55,614 nt of DNA from NCBI GenBank assembly GCA_015206945.1, contig JADEXV010000017.1:1-55614 (forward strand). Direction: 5' to 3'. Source of the stretch: Nostocales cyanobacterium LEGE 12452. Its GTDB lineage: Bacteria; Cyanobacteriota; Cyanobacteriia; Cyanobacteriales; Nostocaceae. Below are positions 44,352 to 53,867 of this stretch, piece after piece. Numbering within the stretch: position 1 is the first letter of the stretch; the number at the start of each line of letters is the position of its first letter. A program made the position numbers and the translations under genes. The notes under the pieces were generated by a model, which worked only from the letters and a program-made list of their open reading frames with translations, was not told where the DNA came from and searched no databases.

Positions 44352-44681
44352 ATGCAAACTTTACCAAAAGAGCGTCGTTACGAAACCCTTTCTTATCTTC
44401 CCCCTCTGTCTGATGCTCAAATCGCTAAACAAGTCCAGTACATCTTGAATCAAGGTTACATTCCTGCGATCGAGTTTAACGAAACTTCTGAGCCAACAGA
44501 ATTATATTGGACAATGTGGAAGTTGCCTTTGTTCGGTGCTAAATCCACTCAAGAAGTATTGAGCGAAGTTCAAGGATGCCGTTCTCAATTCAACAACAGC
44601 TATATCCGTGTTGTGGGTTTTGACAACATCAAGCAGTGCCAAGTTCTCAGCTTTCTTGTTCACAAACCTAACAGATACTAA
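44352..44681 (+). CDS. rbcS: Ribulose bisphosphate carboxylase small subunit
   Basis: The product is 109 aa, the usual length of the cyanobacterial small chain. Landmarks are [41 protein letters not shown] and [14 protein letters not shown]. It caps the L8 core to give the L8S8 enzyme. A strong terminator follows. Confidence 0.99.
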   Translation: MQTLPKERRYETLSYLPPLSDAQIAKQVQYILNQGYIPAIEFNETSEPTELYWTMWKLPLFGAKSTQEVLSEVQGCRSQFNNSYIRVVGFDNIKQCQVLSFLVHKPNRY

Positions 44682-44739
44682 GTCTAGTTAGTTGGAATTA
44701 ATCATGGGATAGTTCAAGTAATTTGTCTATTCCCGTATA

Positions 44740-44771
44740 GGAGAGGTAGAATTATCTACCTCTCCTTTTTT
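44740..44771 (+). terminator. Rho-independent terminator of the rbc operon
   Basis: GGAGAGGTAGA (44740-44750) and TCTACCTCTCC (44755-44765) form a perfect 11-bp stem with an ATTA loop, followed by six T. Confidence 0.95.
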
Positions 44772-45001
44772 ATAATTAGGTGTTACGGAATATTGAGCTT
44801 CATGATAAAACTCATTATGAAGCTCAATGTTTGCTTTCCACTATCAGCAAACTGGAAAGACTAATATCATTGGGAACTTTAAGCATTGATACTTCACCAT
44901 CTAATGTTATTTATTATCCGAAGCGCCCCGGTTGGTGGGAGAATAAAGACGAGAAATGATGCAAGCCTTGTGTTATCTCCAGCCCAAAGGAATCTATATA
45001 A

Positions 45002-45547
45002 ATGTGGAAACGAATTGTATTAATTTTGCTATTGGTGTTGAGCTTCAGTCTGAGTAATTCGGATGTAGCGGCTGCGTCTGGACTCAAAAGCTTTGTAGAC
45101 AGTAGTGATGGCTATCAGTTTTTATATCCTAACGGCTGGCTGCCAGTTAAAGTTGCCGATGGGCCAGATGTGGTTTTCCACGATTTGATTGAGGTGTCTG
45201 AAAATGTCTCGGTTGTGATTAGCCCAGTTCCAGAAGGTAAAACTTTGTCAGAATTGGGAACCCCAACAGAAGTAGGATACAAATTAGGAAAAGCGGCTCT
45301 CGCGCCTCCGGACTCTGGTCGTTCGGCGGAATTAGTCAATGCCGCACAGCGAGAAGTAGACGGTAAAACATACTACCTTTTAGAGTATGAGGTTAAACTC
45401 CCCAATCAACAGCAACGACACAACATTGCCAGTGTCGCTGTGAGCCGTGGGAAACTTTTTACCTTCAACGCCTCAATTCCTGAAAAGCGCTGGCAGAAAG
45501 TTAAACGGATGATAGATGAGGTTGTTAATTCTTTTTCTGTTTATTAA
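45002..45547 (+). CDS. PsbP-like photosystem II protein
   Basis: The 181-aa protein has an N-terminal signal peptide (about 1-25, ending VAAAS) and a PsbP fold: GLKSFVDSSDGYQFLYPNGW, FHDLIEVSENVSVVISPV, LSELGTPTEVGYKL and YYLLEYEVKLP. Cyanobacterial PsbP (CyanoP) is a lumenal photosystem II assembly factor. Synechocystis CyanoP is a lipoprotein; I see no lipobox Cys here, so this one may be a free lumenal or periplasmic protein. Confidence 0.88.
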   Translation: MWKRIVLILLLVLSFSLSNSDVAAASGLKSFVDSSDGYQFLYPNGWLPVKVADGPDVVFHDLIEVSENVSVVISPVPEGKTLSELGTPTEVGYKLGKAALAPPDSGRSAELVNAAQREVDGKTYYLLEYEVKLPNQQQRHNIASVAVSRGKLFTFNASIPEKRWQKVKRMIDEVVNSFSVY

Positions 45548-45550
45548 TTG

Positions 45551-45640
45551 GGGAATAGAGAATGGGAAATGGGGAATTGGGAATGGGGAATAAGAAAGAA
45601 ACTTAATTACCAATGCCCAATGCCCAATGCCCAATTAACA
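45551..45640. repeat. Short tandem repeats (GGGAATGGGGAAT and CCCAATG types)
   Basis: GGGAATAGAGAATGGGAAAT units are followed by inverted CCCAATGCCCAATGCCCAA units, so the block can fold back on itself. It lies between the psbP-like gene and maf. Confidence 0.8.
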
Positions 45641-45657
45641 AATTTTTCTAAAATCTC

Positions 45658-46254
45658 ATGAAAATTCCACCTTTTGTACTTGCTTCAGCTTCTCCAGCCA
45701 GACGCCGCTTGCTGCAAACTGTTGGTATTGAACCGATAGTTCGAGCTAGTGACTTTGATGAGTCGCAAATTCAACTAAGTGAACCAGCAGAATTGGTCAA
45801 AACTCTTGCCCTGTACAAAGCGGAAACTGTAGCCCCACAGTTTGAATCAGCTTTGATTATAGGTTGTGATTCAGTTTTGTCCATCAATGGTGAAATTTAC
45901 GGCAAACCAGCAGACTTCTCTGAAGCGATCGCACGTTGGCAGATAATGCAAGGTAACTTTGGCGACTTGTACACAGGTCACGCCTTAATTGACCATCAGC
46001 AAAACCGTACTTTAGTCAAGTCACAAGTTACAAGAGTTTACTTTGCTCAAATGAGCGAGAAGGCAATTAAAGCTTATGTTGCCACCGGTGAACCGCTCAA
46101 GTGTGCTGGTGCTTTTGCGATTGAAGGTTTTGGAAGTTTCTTCGTGGAAAAAATTGAAGGCTGCCACAGCAATGTAATTGGACTTAGTTTACCCCTGCTG
46201 CGGCAGATGTTAAGTGAATTGGGATACGATGTCACTGATTTCTGGCAGCAATAG
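45658..46254 (+). CDS. maf: Maf-family nucleoside triphosphate pyrophosphatase
   Basis: Maf proteins hydrolyse non-canonical or pyrimidine nucleoside triphosphates to monophosphates. The 198-aa product has the signature [35 protein letters not shown] with the catalytic Asp, and [20 protein letters not shown] near the end. ATG 45658 is the natural start. The neighbours give no further clue. Confidence 0.93.
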   Translation: MKIPPFVLASASPARRRLLQTVGIEPIVRASDFDESQIQLSEPAELVKTLALYKAETVAPQFESALIIGCDSVLSINGEIYGKPADFSEAIARWQIMQGNFGDLYTGHALIDHQQNRTLVKSQVTRVYFAQMSEKAIKAYVATGEPLKCAGAFAIEGFGSFFVEKIEGCHSNVIGLSLPLLRQMLSELGYDVTDFWQQ

Positions 46255-46312
46255 TCATTTGTCATTTGTCATTTGTCATTTGCCCAATGCCCAATGCCTA
46301 ATGCCCAATGAC
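46255..46312. repeat. Short tandem repeats (TCATTTG and CCCAATG types)
   Basis: Three or more TCATTTG units are followed by CCCAATG units immediately after maf. The same words occur at 45610 and 51967. Confidence 0.85.
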
Positions 46313-46319
46313 GCTATAA

Positions 46320-46550
46320 CTAATAACTAAATTCCCTGATATTGAGTATTGCTTCGCCATGATCTGGAATCCAGGCTAGCCACTCATCTGCTGAAACCGG
46401 ACACAATAAAAGTGCTTCGTCAAAACTAAAGGGGTTGGGAAGTTGCAAAAGGTTTACCCAAGTAGAAGCTCTGAACCTCTGTAAGCCTTCCAGATTATTG
46501 TGCTTTCTTGTCTGTACAGCAAAATCCGGTCTATGAGAATCTAGTTTCAT
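46320..46550 (-). CDS. Small conserved-looking hypothetical protein
   Basis: A 76-aa soluble protein with a composition typical of real proteins (FDEALLLCPVSADEWLAWIP and then DHGEAILNIREFSY). Its start lies about 200 bp from the divergent pcyA gene. I believe similar short proteins occur in other cyanobacteria but cannot name a family. No membrane segment or motif is present. Confidence 0.5.
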   Translation of the reverse strand: MKLDSHRPDFAVQTRKHNNLEGLQRFRASTWVNLLQLPNPFSFDEALLLCPVSADEWLAWIPDHGEAILNIREFSY

Positions 46551-46751
46551 AGCTTTCTATTAGCCTTCACAAATGGACTAATCTAAAATTATTTCTGTAA
46601 CCTAGACTACAAAATAAATAATACTTGTGAAAAGTATCTGTCTTATAAATTTACGTTGGCTGGGTGTAAGTGTTTGCTTATATTGCAGACCACAACAGGT
46701 ATGGCACGACAAGTTGTAGACTGGCCACTAGATCGCATTCCCAACTAGAAT

Positions 46752-47489
46752 ATGTCATTTACTTCTATGCCCTCGCTGCGCGAGCAACAACATCCCCTAA
46801 TTCGTCAGCTAGCTGATTGTATTGAGGCAGCTTGGCATCAGCACCTGGATTTATCCCCTTACCATTTGCCTAATGAGTTGGGGTATGTGGAAGGTAGATT
46901 AGAAGGCGAAAAACTGACGATTGAAAACCGCTGCTATCAAACGCCCCAGTTTCGGAAAATGCATTTGGAACTGGCAAAAATCGGCAATATGCTGGATATT
47001 TTGCACTGCGTCATGTTTCCCCGTCCAGAATACAACCTGCCGATGTTTGGTTGTGATTTAGTTGGGGGTAGGGGTCAAATTAGTGCGGCGATCGCAGACC
47101 TTTCTCCTATCCAAGTAGAACGCACCTTACCAGAATCTTATACTTCTGCACTGACACAGCTACCAGTGCTTAACTTTTCCCAACCCCGTGAATTACCAGA
47201 ATGGGGAAATATTTTTTCGGATTTTTGTATCTTTGTGCGCCCCAGTTCCCCAGAAGAAGAAACAATGTTTCTCTCGCGGGTGCGAGAATTTTTAGATATT
47301 CATTGCATCCAAGCGATCGCGTCACATCCTGTTTCAGTTGAACAAGTCAGCCAAAATCTCGCCGGACAACACAACTATTGCACCAAACAGCAGCAAAATG
47401 ATAAAACCCGCCGCGTACTAGAAAAAGCCTTTGGCCCAGCTTGGGCAGAAAATTACATGACCACAGTTTTATTCGACCTCCCAACTTAA
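46752..47489 (+). CDS. pcyA: Phycocyanobilin:ferredoxin oxidoreductase
   Basis: PcyA reduces biliverdin IXalpha by four electrons to phycocyanobilin, the pigment of phycobilisomes and phytochromes. The 245-aa product has [40 protein letters not shown], where the motif includes the catalytic region with the Glu and Asp around the bilin, and [20 protein letters not shown]. The gene is single and followed by an 830-bp repeat-rich gap. Confidence 0.97.
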   Translation: MSFTSMPSLREQQHPLIRQLADCIEAAWHQHLDLSPYHLPNELGYVEGRLEGEKLTIENRCYQTPQFRKMHLELAKIGNMLDILHCVMFPRPEYNLPMFGCDLVGGRGQISAAIADLSPIQVERTLPESYTSALTQLPVLNFSQPRELPEWGNIFSDFCIFVRPSSPEEETMFLSRVREFLDIHCIQAIASHPVSVEQVSQNLAGQHNYCTKQQQNDKTRRVLEKAFGPAWAENYMTTVLFDLPT

Positions 47490-47727
47490 TCATCCCCTCC
47501 ATCTCCGCCATCTGTAGGCTCTGCTACGTTTTCAGCTAACGGATAAATGTAGAATTCATTCAACGAGAGTTTTATGGAGTTCCAAAACAGCAACAGGGAG
47601 AATAGTAAGGTCTTTGAAGCGAATATTACAAAATGGTTTGTTGTCTTGGTAGGTGCAAACAACTAGAGACAGCTAACTCATTGACCAGAAAGTTAAGGAA
47701 ACTCTGATGTTAGGAATGTTCAAGTTG

Positions 47728-47800
47728 ACCCTTCTCTACGAGAGGCTGCACTTCGACTACGCTCAGTGACCACGCCAACGACTTCGCTCAGGGTGAACAG
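47728..47800. repeat. Dispersed repeat block downstream of pcyA
   Basis: CTCTACGAGAGGCTGCACTTC, GACTACGCTCAGTGACC and CGACTTCGCTCAGG belong to the families seen at 28036, 41528 and 52017. The gap 47490-48384 has no supported gene; a 67-codon + frame at 47823 looks like chance. Confidence 0.6.
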
Positions 47801-47976
47801 ATATTTTTTAGTTAGTTAATCGTTGATTCACTTAAGGAAGACTAACTTTTGTAGCAAGATTGTGTCTAACAAAGACAACAGTCTATTTTTGATGTTTCTT
47901 TTCAATTTTGTGACTAACTATAGCTGTAGTAAATGTAGCAGTAAAGTACCGCATCATACCAATTTAGAATTTTTTA

Positions 47977-48003
47977 TAGAGATGCGATATATCGCGTCTC
48001 TAT
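47977..48003. repeat. Dispersed palindrome (AGAGATGCGAT type)
   Basis: AGAGATGCGATATATCGCGT then CTCT is a near-perfect palindrome of the same family as 43801-43820. Confidence 0.75.
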
Positions 48004-48048
48004 ATCTAAATTCATACTGCTTGTGAATTCTGCTAACTCCCATTGCAC

Positions 48049-48085
48049 TGACTATTCAATAATACTCAGAGTTATTGAATAGTCA
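48049..48085. repeat. Perfect 14-bp hairpin
   Basis: TGACTATTCAATAA (48049-48062) and TTATTGAATAGTCA (48072-48085) are perfect inverted repeats around a 9-nt loop. No T-run follows, so it is not a standard terminator. Confidence 0.85.
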
Positions 48086-48090
48086 GCTAC

Positions 48091-48220
48091 TATAGCGTTT
48101 CTCAGTTTCAATACAGACCTAACCCCGCCCCCTAGTAAGCCTCCAAGTCTCTCTCGTTTTAAAAGAGAGGTTTGGAGAGAGGTCAAAGTGTATTGCATAC
48201 ATAATAAGCGGCTATAGAAA
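48091..48220. repeat. MITE-like repeat related to the window start
   Basis: The unit starts TATAGCGTTTCTCAGTTTC and contains a C-rich block (CCTAACCCCGCCCCCTAG) and the stem CTCTCTC/GAGAGAG. Its first 12 bp are the inverse of the repeat end at 56-67. The exact right end is uncertain. Confidence 0.5.
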
Positions 48221-48384
48221 ACACCATTTTGTAAAGCCATAGTGTTGAACGTTCATCACACAATGGATTTTTAAGCCATACCCAGCTTGAAACCACTGTT
48301 GTTTGTCCTAACAGCTGGCTGTTGATTAAAAACCTTTTTATTTTTACTTCCATCAGCACAATTCAGGTAAATGGGCAACATACT

Positions 48385-49809
48385 ATGTCAAGGGTGACTG
48401 AAAAGCCGAAGCCAAGTGAACAGACACTAAATCATGAACAACCTAAGATTTGGTGGGGTATCGCTGTAGCCGTGCCAGTAGTAATCGCCGCTGGGATATT
48501 AGGTACGGCTAAAATCGAGCAGTTAAGAAAACTAGCTACATCCGTACCAGTAATGCCATCTACCAATAGCATTAGTGCTGTAGGGCGTTTGGAACCGCGA
48601 GGTGAAGTTGTTAAATTGTCTGCCCCATCATCAGGATTAGCGCCATCGTCACGAATTCAGCAACTTCTGGTGAAAGAGGGTGAACAGGTAAAGCAAGGTC
48701 AAATTGTGGCAATTTTGGACAACCGCGATACTCAAATTGCCGGACTACAAGAGGCAAAAGCGAAAGTCCAAGAAGCGCGTGCGAATTTAGCGCAAGTTAG
48801 GGCTGGCTCTCCCAGAGATATTCAAGCTCAAAGAGCAGTTATTGCTCGCCTACAAGCGCAGTTAATTGGCGAAAGGAATGCAGGGCAAGCAATGATCGCG
48901 CGGGTTGCAGCTCAGTTAAGTGGTGATAAACTTGTCCAACAAGCAACCGTGAATCGCCTAGAAGCTGAACTTAGTGGGCAAAGAGATGCTCTCAGAGCAA
49001 CGATTACACGTATTCGAGCCGAACAGCGCAATGCTCAAGTCGATGCCGGGCGCTATGATTATTTATACAAAGAAGGTGCTATTTCTCAGCAAGAGCGCGA
49101 TAGAAGACGCTTGAGTGCAATAACTGCTAATCAGCAGGTGGCTGAAAGCCAAGCTACCCTAAAGCAGACATTGGCAACCTTGCGACAGCAACTTGCGGAG
49201 GCTAGAGCCAACCAAATACAAAATTCAGCAACTTTGCAACAGCAGTTAATTGAAGCTAAAGTTAACCGCGATAAAACTGTAGCAACTTTGCAAAGACAAA
49301 TCGACGAAGAAAAGGCCAAACTAAGCAGAATTTTAGATGTTAGTCCTACTGATGTGCAAGTAGCACAAGCCCAAGTTAGTAATGCGATCGCAAATGTCAG
49401 AAAAGCCGAAGCAGAACTCAGGTTAAGCTACGTTCAAGCACCAATTGCTGGAGAGATTTTAAAAGTTTATACCAAATCGGGTGAAGCGATCGGCGCAAAT
49501 GGCATTGCTGAAATTGGTCAAACTAACCAAATGTTTGTAATTGCTGAAGTCGCCGAAGACAGCATTGGTAAAGTCCGTCTTGGTCAAAATGCTACTATCA
49601 CCAGTGATAACGGTGCATTTAGCGGCGAATTAAAAGGAACTGTCACTGATATTGGCAGAAAAATTGGTAAAAAAGATGTGCTGAATACAGATCCAGCAGC
49701 AGATGTGGATGCCAGAGTTGTAGAAGTTAAAATTGCTCTGTCTCCAGAAGATAGCCAGAAAGTTTCTGGTTTAACTTATGCCAAAGTTATTGTCGATATT
49801 AATAATTAA
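48385..49809 (+). CDS. devB: DevB-type membrane fusion protein
   Basis: I take ATG 48385 over the upstream TTG, giving 474 aa. One N-terminal membrane helix (IAVAVPVVIAAGILG) precedes SAVGRLEPRGEVVKLSAPSS, the DevB hallmark. Long coiled coils with repeated A-L-Q patterns span about 120-330, then LSYVQAPIAGEILKVYTKSG and a beta-barrel with VGQNATITSDNGAF-like region. With DevC and DevA it forms an ATP-driven exporter; the Anabaena prototype exports heterocyst glycolipids through TolC (HgdD). Several paralogs exist per genome, so whether this is the heterocyst set is unproven. Confidence 0.88.
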   Translation: MSRVTEKPKPSEQTLNHEQPKIWWGIAVAVPVVIAAGILGTAKIEQLRKLATSVPVMPSTNSISAVGRLEPRGEVVKLSAPSSGLAPSSRIQQLLVKEGEQVKQGQIVAILDNRDTQIAGLQEAKAKVQEARANLAQVRAGSPRDIQAQRAVIARLQAQLIGERNAGQAMIARVAAQLSGDKLVQQATVNRLEAELSGQRDALRATITRIRAEQRNAQVDAGRYDYLYKEGAISQQERDRRRLSAITANQQVAESQATLKQTLATLRQQLAEARANQIQNSATLQQQLIEAKVNRDKTVATLQRQIDEEKAKLSRILDVSPTDVQVAQAQVSNAIANVRKAEAELRLSYVQAPIAGEILKVYTKSGEAIGANGIAEIGQTNQMFVIAEVAEDSIGKVRLGQNATITSDNGAFSGELKGTVTDIGRKIGKKDVLNTDPAADVDARVVEVKIALSPEDSQKVSGLTYAKVIVDINN

Positions 49810-49977
49810 TTAAGTTGTAGGTGAGCAGCAATCCTAATCCATAATTTGATATTTTGGATTAAAAATATTTTTTAATAGTCTGTTTAATCAATTTTAAACA
49901 TTCTATTAATCCGGTACGGGTGTCACCATCATGACTTGAAAATATCAAATCGCTACACTTATTGAGACGCCTATAAA

Positions 49978-51132
49978 ATGAATCAAAAAATACCTCTGTC
50001 GTGGCTACAACTGACAAGGGAAAAAACTCGTCTAGCTGTGGCTTTAGCAGGAATTGCTTTTGCCGATATTTTAATGTTTATGCAACTCGGCTTTCGGGAT
50101 GCTCTGTATTATAGTAACGTTCGGTTCCATAACAGTTTGCAAGGCGATATTGTTTTAATTAATAGTCAATCTAACGCTATATTGGCAATGAGAAGCTTTT
50201 CTCAACGGCGATTATATAAAGCTTTAGAATTACCCGCAGTTCAATCAGTACATCCGATCTATTTGGACTTTACAATCTGGAAAAATCCTGTAACAGGCCG
50301 TCCTCGGAGTATCCTAATCTTTGGAATGAACCCAGAAACTAACCTAGTTAACTTACCTGGAGTTCAGGAAAATTTAGATAAACTTAAACTACCTGATGTA
50401 GTTCTATTTGACCGTTCTTCTAGGGTAGAGTATGGCCCGATCGCTGCTAATTATGGCCAAGGAAAGCCTGTAACAGCAGAAGTACGAAGGCGGCGAATTA
50501 AAGTAGAAGGACTCTTTACATTAGGTGCATCATTTGGCGCAGATGGTAATTTAATTACAAGCGATCTCAACTTTTTCCGAATATTCAGCAATCGTCAAAA
50601 AGGATTAATTGATATTGGACTAATTAGATTAAAGCCGGGAGCAGATGCTAATGTTGTTGCCCAACAATTACGAAAGTATTTACCTAACGAAGTAAATGTT
50701 TTAACTAAACAAGAATTTATTGATTTTGAGCGGAGTTACTGGGCAAATAGTACAGCTATTGGCTTTATTTTCACATTAGGGACTGTCATGGGTTTCATTG
50801 TGGGGACTGTGATTGTTTATCAAATTCTTTATACAGAAGTTGCAGACCACTTAGCCGAGTACGCTACCCTCAAGGCAATAGGTTACACACAAAACTATTT
50901 ATTGACAGTCATTCTTCAAGAAGCTTTATTATTAGCAGTTTTAGGCTATTTCCCTGGAATAGTTTTTGCCTTATTTATGTATGACAGCGCCAGAAGTGCA
51001 ACACTATTACCAGTCTTTATGAGTTTTGAACGAGCAGCAATGGTATTGATTTTGACTATGCTAATGTGCATTATTTCTGGTGCGATCGCAGTTAGAAAAT
51101 TACGCTCTGCCGATCCAGCAGATATCTTTTAA
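49978..51132 (+). CDS. devC: DevC-type ABC exporter permease
   Basis: The 384-aa protein has an N-terminal membrane helix (about 18-38), a large periplasmic domain (about 45-260) and three C-terminal helices (about 265-375), the MacB/FtsX layout. It opens with IPLSWLQLTREKTRLAVALA and has HLAEYATLKAIGYTQNYLL before the third helix, both DevC marks. It ends ADPADIF. It follows devB by 168 bp and precedes devA by 124 bp, the standard devBCA order. Confidence 0.93.
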   Translation: MNQKIPLSWLQLTREKTRLAVALAGIAFADILMFMQLGFRDALYYSNVRFHNSLQGDIVLINSQSNAILAMRSFSQRRLYKALELPAVQSVHPIYLDFTIWKNPVTGRPRSILIFGMNPETNLVNLPGVQENLDKLKLPDVVLFDRSSRVEYGPIAANYGQGKPVTAEVRRRRIKVEGLFTLGASFGADGNLITSDLNFFRIFSNRQKGLIDIGLIRLKPGADANVVAQQLRKYLPNEVNVLTKQEFIDFERSYWANSTAIGFIFTLGTVMGFIVGTVIVYQILYTEVADHLAEYATLKAIGYTQNYLLTVILQEALLLAVLGYFPGIVFALFMYDSARSATLLPVFMSFERAAMVLILTMLMCIISGAIAVRKLRSADPADIF

Positions 51133-51256
51133 TTAATATTGTATTAATTAAAAGATGTTAATAATAAGTTTGGCTTATTATAAGAAATAAGCAAATTTCC
51201 TTTCTGACAGTCACTACAGTTAAATTTTGGAACTACTAATTTATAGCTAAAAAAAT

Positions 51257-51967
51257 ATGATGGAAAAAGAACCTGTAATCGCCATTAAAAATCTTAATCA
51301 TTTCTATGGCAAAGGCGCACTGAGAAAACAGATATTATTTGATATTAACCTAGACATTTATCCAGGTGAAATTGTGATTATGACCGGGCCATCCGGTTCA
51401 GGTAAAACAACATTACTGAGCTTAATTGGCGGTTTGCGGTCTGTACAAGAAGGAAGTTTAAAATTTTTAGGTGAAGAACTTATTGGCGTCAGTCAAAACA
51501 AATTGGTGCAGATGCGACGCAACATTGGTTATATTTTCCAAGCTCACAATTTGCTAGGGTTCTTGACAGCCAAGCAAAATGTGCAAATGGCAGTGGAATT
51601 GAACGATAATATTTCTCAAGCAGAAGCAGTAGCTAAATCACAAGCTATGCTGGGGTCTGTTGGTCTAGAAGAACGAGTTGATTACTACCCAGACAATCTT
51701 TCTGGTGGACAAAAGCAAAGAATTGCGATCGCTCGCGCCTTGGTAAATCGTCCCCCGTTGGTGCTAGCAGACGAACCAACAGCAGCATTAGACAAACAAT
51801 CAGGACGCGACGTTGTGGAAATAATGCAGAGTCTAGCCAAAAATCAGGGAACTACTATCTTATTGGTGACACACGACAACCGTATTTTAGACATAGCCGA
51901 TCGCATCGTCGAAATGGAAGATGGTCTTTTAACCCGTAATTCCCCCAATACAGTTATTCAGTCATGA
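51257..51967 (+). CDS. devA: DevA-type ABC exporter ATPase
   Basis: The ATPase of the DevBCA exporter (236 aa). It has Walker A GPSGSGKTT, Q-loop FQAHNLLGFLT, signature LSGGQKQRIAIARAL, Walker B PLVLADEPTAALD and the H-loop VTHDNRI. NHFYGKGALRKQILFDINL at the start is typical of DevA. Closest known relatives power heterocyst glycolipid export; substrate here is inferred. Confidence 0.94.
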   Translation: MMEKEPVIAIKNLNHFYGKGALRKQILFDINLDIYPGEIVIMTGPSGSGKTTLLSLIGGLRSVQEGSLKFLGEELIGVSQNKLVQMRRNIGYIFQAHNLLGFLTAKQNVQMAVELNDNISQAEAVAKSQAMLGSVGLEERVDYYPDNLSGGQKQRIAIARALVNRPPLVLADEPTAALDKQSGRDVVEIMQSLAKNQGTTILLVTHDNRILDIADRIVEMEDGLLTRNSPNTVIQS

Positions 51968-52252
51968 TTTTTGTCATTTGTCATTTGTCCTTTGTGAATG
52001 ACCAATACAACTCTTAGAGAGGCCGCACTTCTCTACGAGACGCTGCGCGTAGCTTGCTTCCACGTTCGCGTAGCGTCCCGTAGGGAAGTGAGTGGTACGA
52101 CTACACTCTGTTACCACGCCAATGACTACGTGGTAGTTGAATCTCGACTTCGCTCGATTACCACGCAGCGATGCACTGAGCTCGTCGTTGTGTCGAAACT
52201 CAGTACAAGTGACTAATGACCAATGACTAATGACAAATGACTAATGACTATT
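51967..52252. repeat. Mosaic of short tandem and dispersed palindromic repeats
   Basis: TCATTTG units (from about 51974) are followed by CTCTACGAGACGCTGCGCG, TAGCTTGCTTCC, TTCGCGTAGCGTCCCGTAGG and GTAGTTGAATCTCGAC words, then TGACTAATGAC units to 52250. A 72-codon frame inside is made of repeats and is not a gene. Confidence 0.8.
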
Positions 52253-52273
52253 AAGCGATCGCAGAAATTTCAG

Positions 52274-53500
52274 TTAATTTGATTTCGACAGTTTTTTAAT
52301 TTGTCCAGTAAAGTATGCTTCTTCATGTTTGAGTTGTTGCGCCAGTTTTAACCCTTGTTGAAAAGCTGTTAATGCTTGAGGAAATTCTTTGCGTTCTAGA
52401 TACAATTGCCCAATTTGGTCATAAGCTTGCATCATTCCATAAAAGTTGGCGGCTTGCGCCTGTATCTGCACCAGAATTTCGCTAGCCTGTAAAGCCTCCT
52501 CTGTTTGTCCTTGAGAGCGATACAGCGCAATTAACTTCTGCAAAGCATCACCAGCTCGAACATACTGCTTTAATTGCCAAGCAGTGGTATAAGCTTCTTG
52601 ATAATTATTAAAAGCTTCTAGCAGTAAGTTAGGATCTTGCTTGGCTAGAGATTCGTAATCTGAAGCGATCGCTAGCTTTAATTCTGGTATTTCTGTAAGC
52701 TTATTTTCATTGACATAAATTTCTGCTAGTTTGTTAAGTACATTCAATGACTGCTGCGGTTGGCTTGTCTGCTCGTAAATGTAAGCCAGTTGTTGCAGAT
52801 ATGTTACCTCGTTTACACGATCGCCAATAGATGTAGCTAAACTTAACAATTCCTCGTAGATTGGCGCAGCTTTGCGATAATCAAACCAACTTAAATGCAG
52901 TTCTCCAAGTGTTTTGAGGGTTGCTAATACCGCTACTCGATCATTTTGTTGTCGCACTACTAGCAAAACTTGGTCGTAAGCTTCTATAGCCAGTTTAGAC
53001 GAGCGCACATTTTTATAAGCTTCACCTAGCGATCGCCACAATTCTAGATCGATTGGGACGTTTTTTTTCTGAGATTGCGCTTGCTTTTGAATTGCTTGCA
53101 ATCGTTCGGTAATATATTGTACTTCTTGTCCGTCGTTTAGCTTCCAAGCGATCGCCCCAACTCGTGATAATGCTTGCACCTCTGCTAATGAACCTAAAAA
53201 GCGCCGCAAACGCAGTTCTCGGTTCCAAATTTCAAACGCCGCAACCTGTTCACCTGCTTGCAATTTCGCAGCCGCTTCTTGATTTAACGCATCCAACGCT
53301 GGTTCTAACTTTTGCCGTTCTTGGGGAGTTAACGGCTGTTTATCCTTGAGCGATCGCGGTGACAGTGGATCGGGTGTGGTAATCTCTAGAGGGCTGGGAG
53401 GAAATTTATCAGGTGGTTTCGGCGGTTTAGTCTGTGCGAGTGTTAAGGAATTGCTAAAGAGTATAGTGGCAGTAGCGATCGCAATTAAGTGCCTGAGCAT
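52274..53500 (-). CDS. Secreted tetratricopeptide repeat protein
   Basis: A signal peptide (about 1-22, ending LTLAQ) and a Pro-rich stretch (KPPKPPDKFPPSP) are followed by about eight helical TPR-like repeats (about 60-400), such as AAPIYEELLSLATSIGDRVN and ALTAFQQGLKLAQQLKH. The 408-aa protein probably acts as a protein-binding scaffold in the periplasm or thylakoid lumen. The partner is unknown. Confidence 0.82.
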   Translation of the reverse strand: MLRHLIAIATATILFSNSLTLAQTKPPKPPDKFPPSPLEITTPDPLSPRSLKDKQPLTPQERQKLEPALDALNQEAAAKLQAGEQVAAFEIWNRELRLRRFLGSLAEVQALSRVGAIAWKLNDGQEVQYITERLQAIQKQAQSQKKNVPIDLELWRSLGEAYKNVRSSKLAIEAYDQVLLVVRQQNDRVAVLATLKTLGELHLSWFDYRKAAPIYEELLSLATSIGDRVNEVTYLQQLAYIYEQTSQPQQSLNVLNKLAEIYVNENKLTEIPELKLAIASDYESLAKQDPNLLLEAFNNYQEAYTTAWQLKQYVRAGDALQKLIALYRSQGQTEEALQASEILVQIQAQAANFYGMMQAYDQIGQLYLERKEFPQALTAFQQGLKLAQQLKHEEAYFTGQIKKLSKSN

Positions 53501-53867
53501 GGGTACTTTACTTTGCCTTGAGTGATTTGCATGAGATAATTAGCAATTATCCCCATGCCTATTATTGACTAACTATTCTCCAGCTTTTCTCCAGCTTTAC
53601 AAGAAAAGCCTACCTGAGAGCTATGTGGCTTCAGCATACAGATAAAACCAGCGTGCAGATTTTGTATAAATAAATGCTTAACGAGTTCAAGTTATTAAGT
53701 ACAAGATGTCAGCAGTTTAACTTATACTGAAGCAGCCTAATTTTCTTCAGTCACAGAATCTATCCTAGATATAATTTAAAAATTGCGATCGCAGCTAGGA
53801 TTTTTGAGTCAGGGGAGTGTCAAAATAATCCTAGATAATATTTAAGCAACTAGTCGATCGTTTTGTA

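Noticed and set aside
47823..48026. 67-codon plus-strand frame downstream of pcyA
   Set aside because: Overlaps a dispersed palindrome and has no ribosome site or recognisable content.
48322..48384. Upstream TTG start for devB
   Set aside because: The ATG at 48385 gives the usual short polar N-terminus before the membrane helix; the extra 21 residues are hydrophobic and atypical.
51998..52216. 72-codon plus-strand frame
   Set aside because: Made entirely of dispersed repeat words; no ribosome site.
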